From: Brevibacillus laterosporus
Lineage (GTDB): Bacteria; Bacillota; Bacilli; Brevibacillales; Brevibacillaceae
Direction of reading: 5' to 3'
DNA: 64,000 bases
NCBI GenBank assembly: GCA_007833815.1
Contig: CP033464.1
Coordinates: 1,869,501-1,933,500 of the forward strand
Part shown: piece after piece, positions 54,903 to 62,421 of the stretch
Numbering within the stretch: position 1 is the first letter of the stretch
Layout: every line of letters begins with the position of its first letter
Made by a program: the position numbers and the translations under genes
Notes under the pieces: generated by a model
Told to the model about the DNA's origin: nothing
The model's input: only the letters and a program-made list of their open reading frames with translations
The model's database searches: none

Positions 54903-54932
54903 AACCCCTGCTGGTGAAGGCGGGGGTTTTTT
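54903..54932 (+). terminator. Terminator of the repeat-protein gene, right member of a mirrored pair
   Basis: AACCCCTGCTGGTGAAGGCG then GGGGTTTTTT, 24 bases after the stop codon. Complementary to the element at 53852-53877. Confidence 0.8.
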
Positions 54933-54940
54933 GTTACTTC

Positions 54941-55085
54941 CTACACTTTCCAGAATTGATACCATTTTCTTTTTGGCTCCTGCTGGGCAACAGCTATTAG
55001 CCTTTTGGTTTCCATTATTTCATTGAGAGACTGCATTAATCGTTCATCACGCAATTTTAATGCTTCTCTATATATTCGTCCCTAA
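54941..55085 (-). pseudogene. C-terminal remnant of a DUF3967-type phage/plasmid protein
   Basis: A minus-strand fragment reads REALKLRDERLMQSLNEIME, TKRLIAVAQQEPKRK and ends WYQFWKV. The pattern of a coiled coil followed by KKxWxxFWK is the C-terminus of DUF3967 proteins (MerR-like HTH proteins of Bacillus phages and plasmids). An in-frame TAG precedes it and no HTH part is present, so it is a decayed mobile-element gene. Confidence 0.5.
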
Positions 55086-55399
55086 TCCTTCATATCTTTA
55101 TTTCACCAGCGACCTGTCATGACAGGGATTAGTTGGTCATAACAAATTCGCCGGTGAATGCCTGCACATGGGACAGTAAGGAAGAAGAAAAGCTTTATAT
55201 ATCTATATGTCATGGATGTTTTATTCGATTTTTACATTGAAAACATGTTGAGCAGCTCGCGAATACCCATGAAAACATAATTTTATTGGGTTTACTTAGA
55301 AACCATTTTCAAGTAAATTCTTATATGTTACAAGCTTGTGAACAAGATTAGTTTGCTGTATGCTTCAAATATCGGAAGCATTAAAGGAGAGTATAAAGT
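55086..55399 (+). other. Intergenic stretch, little recognisable content
   Basis: Contains a 14-base palindrome CCTGTCATGACAGG (about 55113-55126) and A/T-rich sequence ahead of the next gene, whose ribosome site is AAAGGAGAG. No RNA gene or ORF was recognised. Confidence 0.4.
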
Positions 55400-55726
55400 A
55401 TGCATTACTACGGAAATGAAACGATTATGTCGATAACGCAAGCCATTCATTTAAAACCAAATGAAATTAGGGTTCTTGAATGGGTTCGTACCTATGAATA
55501 TGTAGAAAATACGTATGGTGCGGACGAAAATGTACCTATCTTTTTGGAGATTCAACTTACACAAGATGGAGTTCGCGTTCAAAAGAATCAAATTACCGAT
55601 TTCCCGAATTTTATTTGTTTGCAAAAGGAGTTACATGCTGATATTGAATCAGCTCTTCATGTTTTTAAAGAATGGGCAGATGAGATTATTGATCGCTTAA
55701 AAGAACAAGGAACAGCCATCGAGTAA
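55400..55726 (+). CDS. Hypothetical protein, 108 aa
   Basis: Not recognised. Soluble, acidic, mixed alpha/beta (VRTYEYVENTYGADENVPIF; LHADIESALHVFKEWADEII). No signal peptide or membrane segment. Good ribosome site (AAAGGAGA). First of three closely spaced genes (next starts 12 bases after its stop), so likely cotranscribed with the 184-aa and 123-aa genes. Confidence 0.7.
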   Translation: MHYYGNETIMSITQAIHLKPNEIRVLEWVRTYEYVENTYGADENVPIFLEIQLTQDGVRVQKNQITDFPNFICLQKELHADIESALHVFKEWADEIIDRLKEQGTAIE

Positions 55727-55738
55727 GGGGATGATCGT

Positions 55739-56293
55739 ATGCGTGATACATATAGCCGTTACGGAAACTTACCTCCGCGGCCCCCTGCTTTGTTATTTCA
55801 GATTGTTCAAAAATTTTATCGTGGGGCTGTTAGTCATTATCCTGTCATTGAGCTAGCAAAAGAGCAAGTACGCCTAGCTGTTTTTGAATGGGAGGCTTGT
55901 ATAGAGACGAGAAGTAACGACGAACTAGAAGCGGAGGAGTTTGTTCGGAAAGAGCTGACTACCTTGTTACTAGAGTTTCATTTTTATGTGACTTGCTGGT
56001 TGCAAATTGATTTGGCACTACATCGTTTGTGTAATCATCAGAATGGTGCTGAATTTTGTCGGATAAAACAACGATTTTCCGATGATCTAGAACGACATCT
56101 TGCTGTACGCCATTGTGTAGAAGATACTGAGGCGTGTGTTTTGACCCAAATGGAGTACACTCAGGGTGATTTGAGTCAACTGGCAAGCGACAGCTACTGG
56201 TTTGATGGACAACGATTTACTGTTGATGCGACCAGTCTGAATACACTTAATGAACTATATCATGCCATCATGGAGAAAAGAGGAAGCTTATGA
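55739..56293 (+). CDS. Hypothetical protein, 184 aa
   Basis: Not recognised. Soluble, mostly helical, with a Pro-rich N-terminus (YGNLPPRPPALLFQIVQKF), three Cys residues and several His residues (LALHRLCNHQNGAEFC, RHLAVRHCVEDTEAC). These could bind metal, but no known motif is met. Its end overlaps the next gene by 4 bases (ATGA), supporting translation coupling. Confidence 0.7.
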   Translation: MRDTYSRYGNLPPRPPALLFQIVQKFYRGAVSHYPVIELAKEQVRLAVFEWEACIETRSNDELEAEEFVRKELTTLLLEFHFYVTCWLQIDLALHRLCNHQNGAEFCRIKQRFSDDLERHLAVRHCVEDTEACVLTQMEYTQGDLSQLASDSYWFDGQRFTVDATSLNTLNELYHAIMEKRGSL

Positions 56294-56661
56294 AAACGAG
56301 TTGGAAAGTGATTTGGGTCTTATTGGGTGTTTTTGTTGTTTATCTATGGATTGATAATTTACCATATCCCCCGTTACCACTTGCATCAATGCCGGTCGAA
56401 CGAGCGATGGCAATGGTAAAAGAACAGCCTGATCATCTGGTCAACATCGGAAAAGAAGGTGGTTATGAGTATTACATGATGGAAGGCAGTCAAAAAGAGG
56501 CGGCGGAACTACTAAAACATAAAATGGATAAAAATGGATATCGATTCGTGGAACAACAAGGTGCAGGATATTTCTTTGATCGTAATGGACAAAAACAGGT
56601 GGTTACAAGCAATATGTGGACTGGTAACTATGTTATTTTGAAGACGGCGAACCCTCTCTAA
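56290..56661 (+). CDS. Membrane-anchored hypothetical protein, 123 aa
   Basis: One N-terminal helix (VIWVLLGVFVVYLWI) anchors an outside domain of about 95 residues (MAMVKEQPDHLVNIGKEGGY; KMDKNGYRFVEQQGAGYFF). No lipobox. Third gene of the small unit beginning at 55400. Function not recognised. Confidence 0.72.
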   Translation: MKTSWKVIWVLLGVFVVYLWIDNLPYPPLPLASMPVERAMAMVKEQPDHLVNIGKEGGYEYYMMEGSQKEAAELLKHKMDKNGYRFVEQQGAGYFFDRNGQKQVVTSNMWTGNYVILKTANPL

Positions 56662-56688
56662 AAGGGAGAGGGAAGCATAGGCGTATCC

Positions 56689-57156
56689 CTATAATAGCGG
56701 AGAAGCCGCAATCGGACAGCTTTGTTCGTCTTCATGACTCGGTTCTTCAGATTTGACTTGCAATAAACTCTCCACAATGTATAAGTGCAGGGCATTGTAT
56801 GATTTGTTGCGAAAATGACGGAAAATCAAAACGACTATTAACGTAACAAATCCAACAATTAGCAAGGAGAGCAAAGGGATGCTATTGGCGATGTAATGGG
56901 TCAGTTTGCTGGAAAAAATGATGAAGACGATGGGGACGGTGGAAAAACAAAACGGTATGTACCCCAGTTGGGCTTCTGTTTTTTTGATAGCAGCACAGAG
57001 AATGCGCAGTTCATGAACGGTGAGCGTCTCATAAAAGTGCCAAATTTCTTCGATTTCTAACAGATCCTCACTGCATTGAACAGCAATCTGTTGCGAATCG
57101 TATCGCCTAAGAGATTGATACAGTTTACGAAAGTCTCCATACGGCTTCATGCTCAT
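56689..57156 (-). CDS. Hypothetical membrane protein, 155 aa
   Basis: N-terminal soluble helical part (1-75), then two membrane helices (IPFCFSTVPIVFIIFSSKL; IPLLSLLIVGFVTLIVVLIF) and a cytosolic tail with LHLYIVESLLQVKSEE. Start codon with GGAGAATGAGC upstream on the minus strand. Family not recognised. Confidence 0.7.
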   Translation of the reverse strand: MSMKPYGDFRKLYQSLRRYDSQQIAVQCSEDLLEIEEIWHFYETLTVHELRILCAAIKKTEAQLGYIPFCFSTVPIVFIIFSSKLTHYIANSIPLLSLLIVGFVTLIVVLIFRHFRNKSYNALHLYIVESLLQVKSEEPSHEDEQSCPIAASPLL

Positions 57157-57173
57157 TCTCCTTTCCTAAGTAT

Positions 57174-57205
57174 AAAAAAGACCGCCCGTCGAGAGCGGTC
57201 TTTTT
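57174..57205. terminator. Bidirectional terminator
   Basis: AAAAAGACCGC and GCGGTCTTTTT around a 9-base loop, between two minus-strand genes. With A- and T-tracts on both sides it can act in both directions; it ends the SspE-like repeat gene. Confidence 0.88.
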
Positions 57206-57232
57206 GTGTACGACTAGGTAATAGGATAGGGC

Positions 57233-58282
57233 TTACAAGCCGCTATAAGAGTTTAGTGTACCGTATCCACCAGCATTTTGTGCTTTTACTTCTTGGACAT
57301 TTGTACCTGCGAATCCATTTTGATAAATGGTTTGAGCAGGAGAGCTATAGTTTTGATAGCTTTGTTGCGATTGCTGAGAAAAAGCTGGGGTCGCATATCC
57401 AGAAGCAAATCCGCTGTTAATGCCGCTACCTAATCCTTGAGAAACAGCATGAGCAGGATGACTTGCGTTCAAGTGACGTACTTCTTGGACGTTCGTGCCG
57501 GCGAAACCAGGATGGAATACACTGTTCGCTCCACCATAGCTCAATTGATTGCTATAAGAAGGAGTTTGAATTTGATATGATTGTGTTTGTGCTTGTGGTG
57601 TGTATGATTGGTGAGCATGGTGAGATACTGCAGGCATGGAATAACCAGAGTTAAGTGCTTGTACCTCATGTACATTTGTACCAGCAAAACCTTGACCAAA
57701 CACATTGTTACTATTACTGTTCAATCCTTGAGATAAAGTAGTGCCTGCTTGACCTGCGTTTAATTGACGTACTTCTTGAATGTTTGTACCAGCGAATCCA
57801 GGGTGGAATACGGTGTTCGCACCAGTATACCCACCTTGTGTGCCATAATTTTGGTTTCCATAAGAAGCATATTGTCCATATGCTTGGTTTGCTACAGCAG
57901 GAGCAGATTGACCTGTGTTTAGCGCCTGTACTTCATGAGCATTTGTACCAGCAAAACCTTGTGTGTATACACTATTGATGCCAGCATTAAAACCTTGTGT
58001 GGCAGCAGGAGTATAATGAGATGCATTCAGAGCCCTAACCTCTTGTACATCTGTTCCAGCAAAACCGTGTCTGTAAATACCGTTAGCAGATCCGAAACCA
58101 CCTTGTGTTCCATAGGAGGGATTGGACATTTGGCTGTATGATTGGTTTGTTGGATAATAACCATTGTTTAAAGCTTTCACTTCTTGCACGTTTGTACCAG
58201 CGAAATTTGAGTTGAAGATCGAGCTTGCAGGCCCAGAAATTTGGTTGTAAGCAGATGAATTGTAATTTTGATTGTAGGTCAT
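57233..58282 (-). CDS. Multi-repeat gamma-type SASP (SspE)-like, Tyr/Gln/Asn-rich protein
   Basis: About 349 aa with no Cys or Trp and low complexity (Tyr, Gln, Asn, Ser, Gly). Seven repeats of the form GFAGTNVQEVRALN occur, preceded by a short aromatic lead such as SVFHP or SVYTQ. From the upstream GTG they begin near residues 29, 76, 112, 165, 201, 262 and 326. The repeat strongly resembles the FASETNAQQVRKQN repeat of gamma-type small acid-soluble spore proteins, which normally have two copies in under 100 aa. Probably a spore-core amino-acid store or coat protein. ATG 58282 has AGGAGGTG 6 bases upstream. Confidence 0.7.
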   Translation of the reverse strand: MTYNQNYNSSAYNQISGPASSIFNSNFAGTNVQEVKALNNGYYPTNQSYSQMSNPSYGTQGGFGSANGIYRHGFAGTDVQEVRALNASHYTPAATQGFNAGINSVYTQGFAGTNAHEVQALNTGQSAPAVANQAYGQYASYGNQNYGTQGGYTGANTVFHPGFAGTNIQEVRQLNAGQAGTTLSQGLNSNSNNVFGQGFAGTNVHEVQALNSGYSMPAVSHHAHQSYTPQAQTQSYQIQTPSYSNQLSYGGANSVFHPGFAGTNVQEVRHLNASHPAHAVSQGLGSGINSGFASGYATPAFSQQSQQSYQNYSSPAQTIYQNGFAGTNVQEVKAQNAGGYGTLNSYSGL

Positions 58283-58364
58283 GTTGACCACCTCCTACCT
58301 TCAGTTTTTACCAATTAAGGAAACTCAATGCATACAAAGGAAAAAAATTTCGTTTTTCTTCAAT

Positions 58365-58410
58365 GAAAAAACAGGGAACCGGCATCATTACAATGTTTAG
58401 CATCCCTGTT
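58365..58410 (-). terminator. Minus-strand hairpin with T-tract
   Basis: AACAGGGA and TCCCTGTT with a large loop and six T residues at the minus-strand 3' side; a back-up terminator between the YheC/D operon and the SspE-like gene. Confidence 0.6.
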
Positions 58411-58549
58411 AATATGTACAAGTACAAGACATGGTGTTTAGAAAACAATGTTATTTAAAACCAACTTAGCCTTAGTATTAAAAACGAGAAACGTAAGTCA
58501 TATGTAAAGAAGACTCAGTCATTAGTAAGTCCGTGGAGTAGGCAGTAAA

Positions 58550-58580
58550 AATAGGAAAATACCCTTCCGAGTTGGAAGGG
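58550..58580 (-). terminator. Terminator of the YheC/YheD operon
   Basis: CCCTTCC-5-GGAAGGG followed on the minus strand by TATTTTCCTATTTTT, 30 bases after the last ATP-grasp gene. Confidence 0.8.
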
Positions 58581-58609
58581 CTAAATAAACAGAAGGATGT
58601 AAGGGGCAT

Positions 58610-59893
58610 CTACTTACATATGTGTTGGGAATAATAAATAATGTTGCGTAGCGAAGCACGGCGAATACCTGGTTCATCGAATTTTTCTGGCTTGGAATTC
58701 GCTTCAAAAAACCAGATGTGACCCTCTGCTGTTACTCCTAAATCCATGGACATCTCTGCAAGATCTATCATATTCTGTTGTAAGGCTTTAGCTATAGTGA
58801 GTACGATTTTGGAAATGTTTTGTCTAATGAAAAGGGCTTGCTCTTCTCCGAAAATCTCGGGAAAGATTTTAGCTGGAGAAAGAATAGTACCGCCACGTGG
58901 GACATGAGTGGTAATACTATGAATCCCTGCTTGTCGAATTCCGACCCCAGTTATATCCCAATGTCCAGTACCGTTTTTTTGTGTTAGGACACGAACATCA
59001 AAAGGACGATTATTATAGGTGGCAAGCTTGATGCCTTGCTGAATGATGTAAGGCTTTTGCTGGATAATTGGATTGAGATATGCCCATAGCTGATCGAGAT
59101 TGGAGAATAATGTGCATAGTGATTTTTGTTGATGAACACGGCGTAAAATCCAGATGCCATCTCGTTTTTCAAGACGCATGATTCCTTGACCAGCTTTTCC
59201 ACGTACAGGCTTAAGGTAGAGTACATCATGTTTTTCAGCAAAAGCCTTCAATCGCTCACTTTTATCCAATTTGTAAGTATCAGGCAAAAAAGGGGCGGCT
59301 TCCTCCATAGCTTTTAGTGTGGTAAACAAGCTCTCCTTATCAAAAAACTGACGGTTGTACAGAGTTACGTTCTTTAGTTGTGAAATGCGTTCGAGAGTTT
59401 TCTGCATGTATTCTTTTTGCTCCACTGTTCGTGTTGGAATGCGATTATATATGACATGGGGAAAGGGAGTAGCAAATTCCTGCCAGAATTCTTTGTGTTC
59501 ATCATATAAATAGCCTCGTATCTTATGAGTATCCCAGTCAATGCCGTCTGGAGTGAATACAAATACGAGTGCCCCCAATTTTTTTCCTGTTTTACTTATC
59601 TCTTGAAAGTTCTCCCGATTTCCTTTAAATGACTCCCCTCGACCAGAAGTAAGGATGCCGATAAGAGGAGCGATTTGTAACTTATTGTTATTCATGCTCC
59701 ATCGGATTCGGGTACGATAGCGACCTGCTAAAGTGGGAGCCAACCCTAGCGTTATTTTTTGCTCAACATGGAGCGGACCCAATGGAACGGTGATATGTCG
59801 TTTGGAACCGCGCGGGATGGGAAAGCGGATGCCCTTTACATACCATTTTCCTGAGGGGAGTATGGTCAGCCAACCGGATTTCCAGTGGGACAT
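58610..59893 (-). CDS. YheC/YheD family ATP-grasp spore-coat-associated protein (copy 4)
   Basis: 427 aa. Conserved pieces: GILTSGRGESFKGN near the start, VFTPDGIDWDTHKIRGYLYD, IYNRIPTRTVEQ, the nucleotide-binding YLKPVRGKAGQGIM, IQQGIKLATYNNRPFDVRVL, and the metal-site ending DLGVTAEGHIWFFEANSKPEK. B. subtilis YheC and YheD are endospore coat-associated; this family has an ATP-grasp fold but its ligase substrate is unknown. Last of four tandem paralogues. Confidence 0.9.
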   Translation of the reverse strand: MSHWKSGWLTILPSGKWYVKGIRFPIPRGSKRHITVPLGPLHVEQKITLGLAPTLAGRYRTRIRWSMNNNKLQIAPLIGILTSGRGESFKGNRENFQEISKTGKKLGALVFVFTPDGIDWDTHKIRGYLYDEHKEFWQEFATPFPHVIYNRIPTRTVEQKEYMQKTLERISQLKNVTLYNRQFFDKESLFTTLKAMEEAAPFLPDTYKLDKSERLKAFAEKHDVLYLKPVRGKAGQGIMRLEKRDGIWILRRVHQQKSLCTLFSNLDQLWAYLNPIIQQKPYIIQQGIKLATYNNRPFDVRVLTQKNGTGHWDITGVGIRQAGIHSITTHVPRGGTILSPAKIFPEIFGEEQALFIRQNISKIVLTIAKALQQNMIDLAEMSMDLGVTAEGHIWFFEANSKPEKFDEPGIRRASLRNIIYYSQHICK

Positions 59894-59921
59894 TAGAAAC
59901 TCCTCCTTCCTTCAGCCCATG

Positions 59922-61295
59922 TTAAAAATTCGCTAAATAGCGACTGTAATCAACGAGTAAGCTACGTGACATTTCATCTGCTCGCTTTAGACGTGAATGT
60001 TTAAAAATGGAGCGACCTGGCTTAGAATTAGCTTCGAACATCCATACATTTCCCTTTTTATCAATACCTATATCTAAACCGAGTTCACCTAGATTGGTAC
60101 CATACGCGAACTCGATCGCATTAGCTAAGCGGATAGAGGCATCACTTACGCGTTCTTCTAAAGCATCATGCTGTCCCGGGAAAAGAGTCTCTAGCAATTC
60201 GCTACCTGGAATAACCATTCCCCCAGTTCGAACATGGGTAGTGACACTTCCAGAACCTGCTACCTTAGCTGCAATACAGGAAACCACCCAAGAATTTTCG
60301 AGATTTTTATGCAAATGAACACGGAAGTCAAGTGGACGATTGGAATAGGTGCATAAATCGATGCCTTGCTGAATTAAGTAGTTACTTGATCGACGTGTTT
60401 GAAACACATGCTGATACAGTTTGGATAGTTTTTGAAAGCGTCGGGTGATATTACCTGCACTGCTATGGTAAGAGAGTCGGTACCCCTTTGAAAGCTGTTT
60501 TATCTTTAGAATTCCATAACCAAGACTACCGTCTTTTGGTTTTAGATATACCATGGTATGTTTCTCTAGCATGCTTGTTAATAGGGGGAGTGTAGGAGAT
60601 ACGTGAGTTTCTGGAATGAACTCATTTATTTCCGGCATAGGGTACAAGCGTTGATGAACGCCCCATTTATCGAAAAATCCAAGATTAAACATAGGAACGT
60701 GTCTCTCATTGGCTACGCGAAATTTAAAGTCTTTGACGGACTCTAGGCGCTCCGCTGCACGAGAGGGAACGCGATCATACAATACATCTGGCATAGCAGT
60801 CCAAAATCTTTTCCATACGTACTGCCCCTTGTTAGTAGAGCGAAGGAACCAGCCGTACACCCGATTAGTTGACCAATCTACATCGTTGGGTGAAAAGATA
60901 AAATAATAGACCCCTTTACCTTTTTGTGCTTTCAATAATTTTTGAAAAAAGCCCGATCTCGGTCCAATAGGTGCTCTACCTCCATCGCGTATGCCTGTAG
61001 TGACGATACCAATGGATGGACCAACGCGAATGGTTCCATCTTCGTTTTTTAAATTAATCGTACCGGTATGAGGGATAGATAGGGCCTCTTTTAGTGGTGA
61101 TGTTACTTTGACTAGATTACCGGATTTTTGTTTTTTATCTTCAATAATGATTCCATGTACCGTTATTTGCCCGTGTGAGAAAGCAATTCGTTGTTTATTT
61201 TTAAATCCCCAGTCCCGGCATAGATGGGAAGGGAGCACGATGCCTTTGATACGGGAGTAGGTAAGAAATCGTAACCGTACTTCGATGGTTTCCAT
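59922..61295 (-). CDS. YheC/YheD family ATP-grasp spore-coat-associated protein (copy 3)
   Basis: 457 aa. An N-terminal beta-rich extension (RLRFLTYSRIKGIVLPSHLC) precedes the ATP-grasp core: GIVTTGIRDGGRAPIG, FSPNDVDWSTNRVYGWF, YLKPKDGSLGYGILKIK, LIQQGIDLCTYSNRPLDFRV, and ELGLDIGIDKKGNVWMFEAN. Length resembles B. subtilis YheD (about 450). Seven bases separate it from the copy upstream, indicating one operon. Confidence 0.9.
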   Translation of the reverse strand: METIEVRLRFLTYSRIKGIVLPSHLCRDWGFKNKQRIAFSHGQITVHGIIIEDKKQKSGNLVKVTSPLKEALSIPHTGTINLKNEDGTIRVGPSIGIVTTGIRDGGRAPIGPRSGFFQKLLKAQKGKGVYYFIFSPNDVDWSTNRVYGWFLRSTNKGQYVWKRFWTAMPDVLYDRVPSRAAERLESVKDFKFRVANERHVPMFNLGFFDKWGVHQRLYPMPEINEFIPETHVSPTLPLLTSMLEKHTMVYLKPKDGSLGYGILKIKQLSKGYRLSYHSSAGNITRRFQKLSKLYQHVFQTRRSSNYLIQQGIDLCTYSNRPLDFRVHLHKNLENSWVVSCIAAKVAGSGSVTTHVRTGGMVIPGSELLETLFPGQHDALEERVSDASIRLANAIEFAYGTNLGELGLDIGIDKKGNVWMFEANSKPGRSIFKHSRLKRADEMSRSLLVDYSRYLANF

Positions 61296-61301
61296 GTACT
61301 C

Positions 61302-62402
61302 CTAACCTCCTATACGCTCTTTCAAGAGATATTCGGCGTATTTTACTGGCAGTGCGACCGAACGTAATCTGGCATTCCCATCTTCAATTTGGCGGAATAC
61401 CGTGCGGCCTGGTCGTGAATTTACCTCAATAATCCATACATGCCCTTGCGTATCGACCCCTACATCTATTCCTAGCTCTACCAATCGGCCATGATTTTCT
61501 TCCAAAAAAGGGGGAAGGAGTTGAGCCAGCAAGTTCACTTCCTTTGCGATTTCTTTACACAAGTTGTGTGGATAATGTTGACTAAGGAAGTCTTCTAATC
61601 GTACGGCGATTCCCCCTCCGTGCAGATTGGATGTAATGCTTTCTTTCTTCCCTACTCGTACAGCTTTGCCTGTTGTTGTCCAATTGCCTTGCCCGTTTTT
61701 CTGAACTAAAATACGTATGTCAAAGGGTAATCCATCTGTGGTGTGCAAACTCAGATAGGGTTGTAGGATGTACTTGCGTCCTGCTGTTAATTTTTGAATA
61801 CGGGTGAGTAGGCCTTCTTTGGTAGGTATCATTCGTGTAAAGGGTTTATTATCCTGAGTTCTACCCATCAGTTCATAGCCTTTATTTACAGAAGAGACAC
61901 GGATTACTCCGCTTCCATGGGTTCCAGCCATAGGCTTTATAATGACAGCTCCTTGTTCAGCTAGATTTTTTTCAAGAAGAGTAGGGCTAAAGAGTTGCGT
62001 GTGTGGCAACCATTTTTGTAAAATGTCTGATTTAATAAGGATATTATACACTTGCCATTTTCCCGATAATCCATGACCTAAGAATGTTATCTGTGGATCG
62101 TTTTGCAGTCGTTCAATAATCGGTTTATATTTAGCGATATGGGGTCCCATAAAATAACGATCATAGATCAATTGTGGAAAGGGAATTTTTATACGTTTCC
62201 AAACACGCTCGATAAGTTCAAAGCCAATTACCATACGCGAGGTGAAATCAACCTGACGAGGAGAAAAGACGACGACGCGTATACCTAGCTTGCTTCCGAT
62301 ACGTGTTAAAGTGGTATAATAAGATTTTTCCCGGAAGGTTGGCTGGTTAGGCGATCCTTTGAAAATGGCCATAATTCCTAATGTTTTTGCTTGATTACGC
62401 AT
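61302..62402 (-). CDS. YheC/YheD family ATP-grasp spore-coat-associated protein (copy 2, short)
   Basis: About 366 aa, lacking the N-terminal extension of the others and so closer to YheC in size. Core motifs: GIMAIFKGSPNQPTFREKSY, FSPRQVDFTSRMVIGFEL, IIKPMAGTHGSGVIRV, LQPYLSLHTTDGLPFDIRIL, ELGIDVGVDTQGHVWIIEVN. ATG 62402 follows AGGTGA; an in-frame GTG at 62411 is an alternative. Same operon. Confidence 0.9.
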   Translation of the reverse strand: MRNQAKTLGIMAIFKGSPNQPTFREKSYYTTLTRIGSKLGIRVVVFSPRQVDFTSRMVIGFELIERVWKRIKIPFPQLIYDRYFMGPHIAKYKPIIERLQNDPQITFLGHGLSGKWQVYNILIKSDILQKWLPHTQLFSPTLLEKNLAEQGAVIIKPMAGTHGSGVIRVSSVNKGYELMGRTQDNKPFTRMIPTKEGLLTRIQKLTAGRKYILQPYLSLHTTDGLPFDIRILVQKNGQGNWTTTGKAVRVGKKESITSNLHGGGIAVRLEDFLSQHYPHNLCKEIAKEVNLLAQLLPPFLEENHGRLVELGIDVGVDTQGHVWIIEVNSRPGRTVFRQIEDGNARLRSVALPVKYAEYLLKERIGG

Positions 62403-62421
62403 AACGATCACCTACGCTGTC

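Noticed and set aside
53852-54928. Possible CRISPR array or integron-like cassette because of repeated GC-rich elements
   Set aside because: Only two inverted copies, both shaped like terminators, and no regularly spaced repeats, cas genes or integrase.
58373-58410. Possible small RNA gene downstream of the YheC/YheD operon
   Set aside because: Simple hairpin with T-tract is adequately explained as a terminator.
58522-58707. Minus-strand ORF overlapping the end of the last YheC/YheD gene
   Set aside because: Out of frame with the gene and runs through its terminator; no ribosome site.
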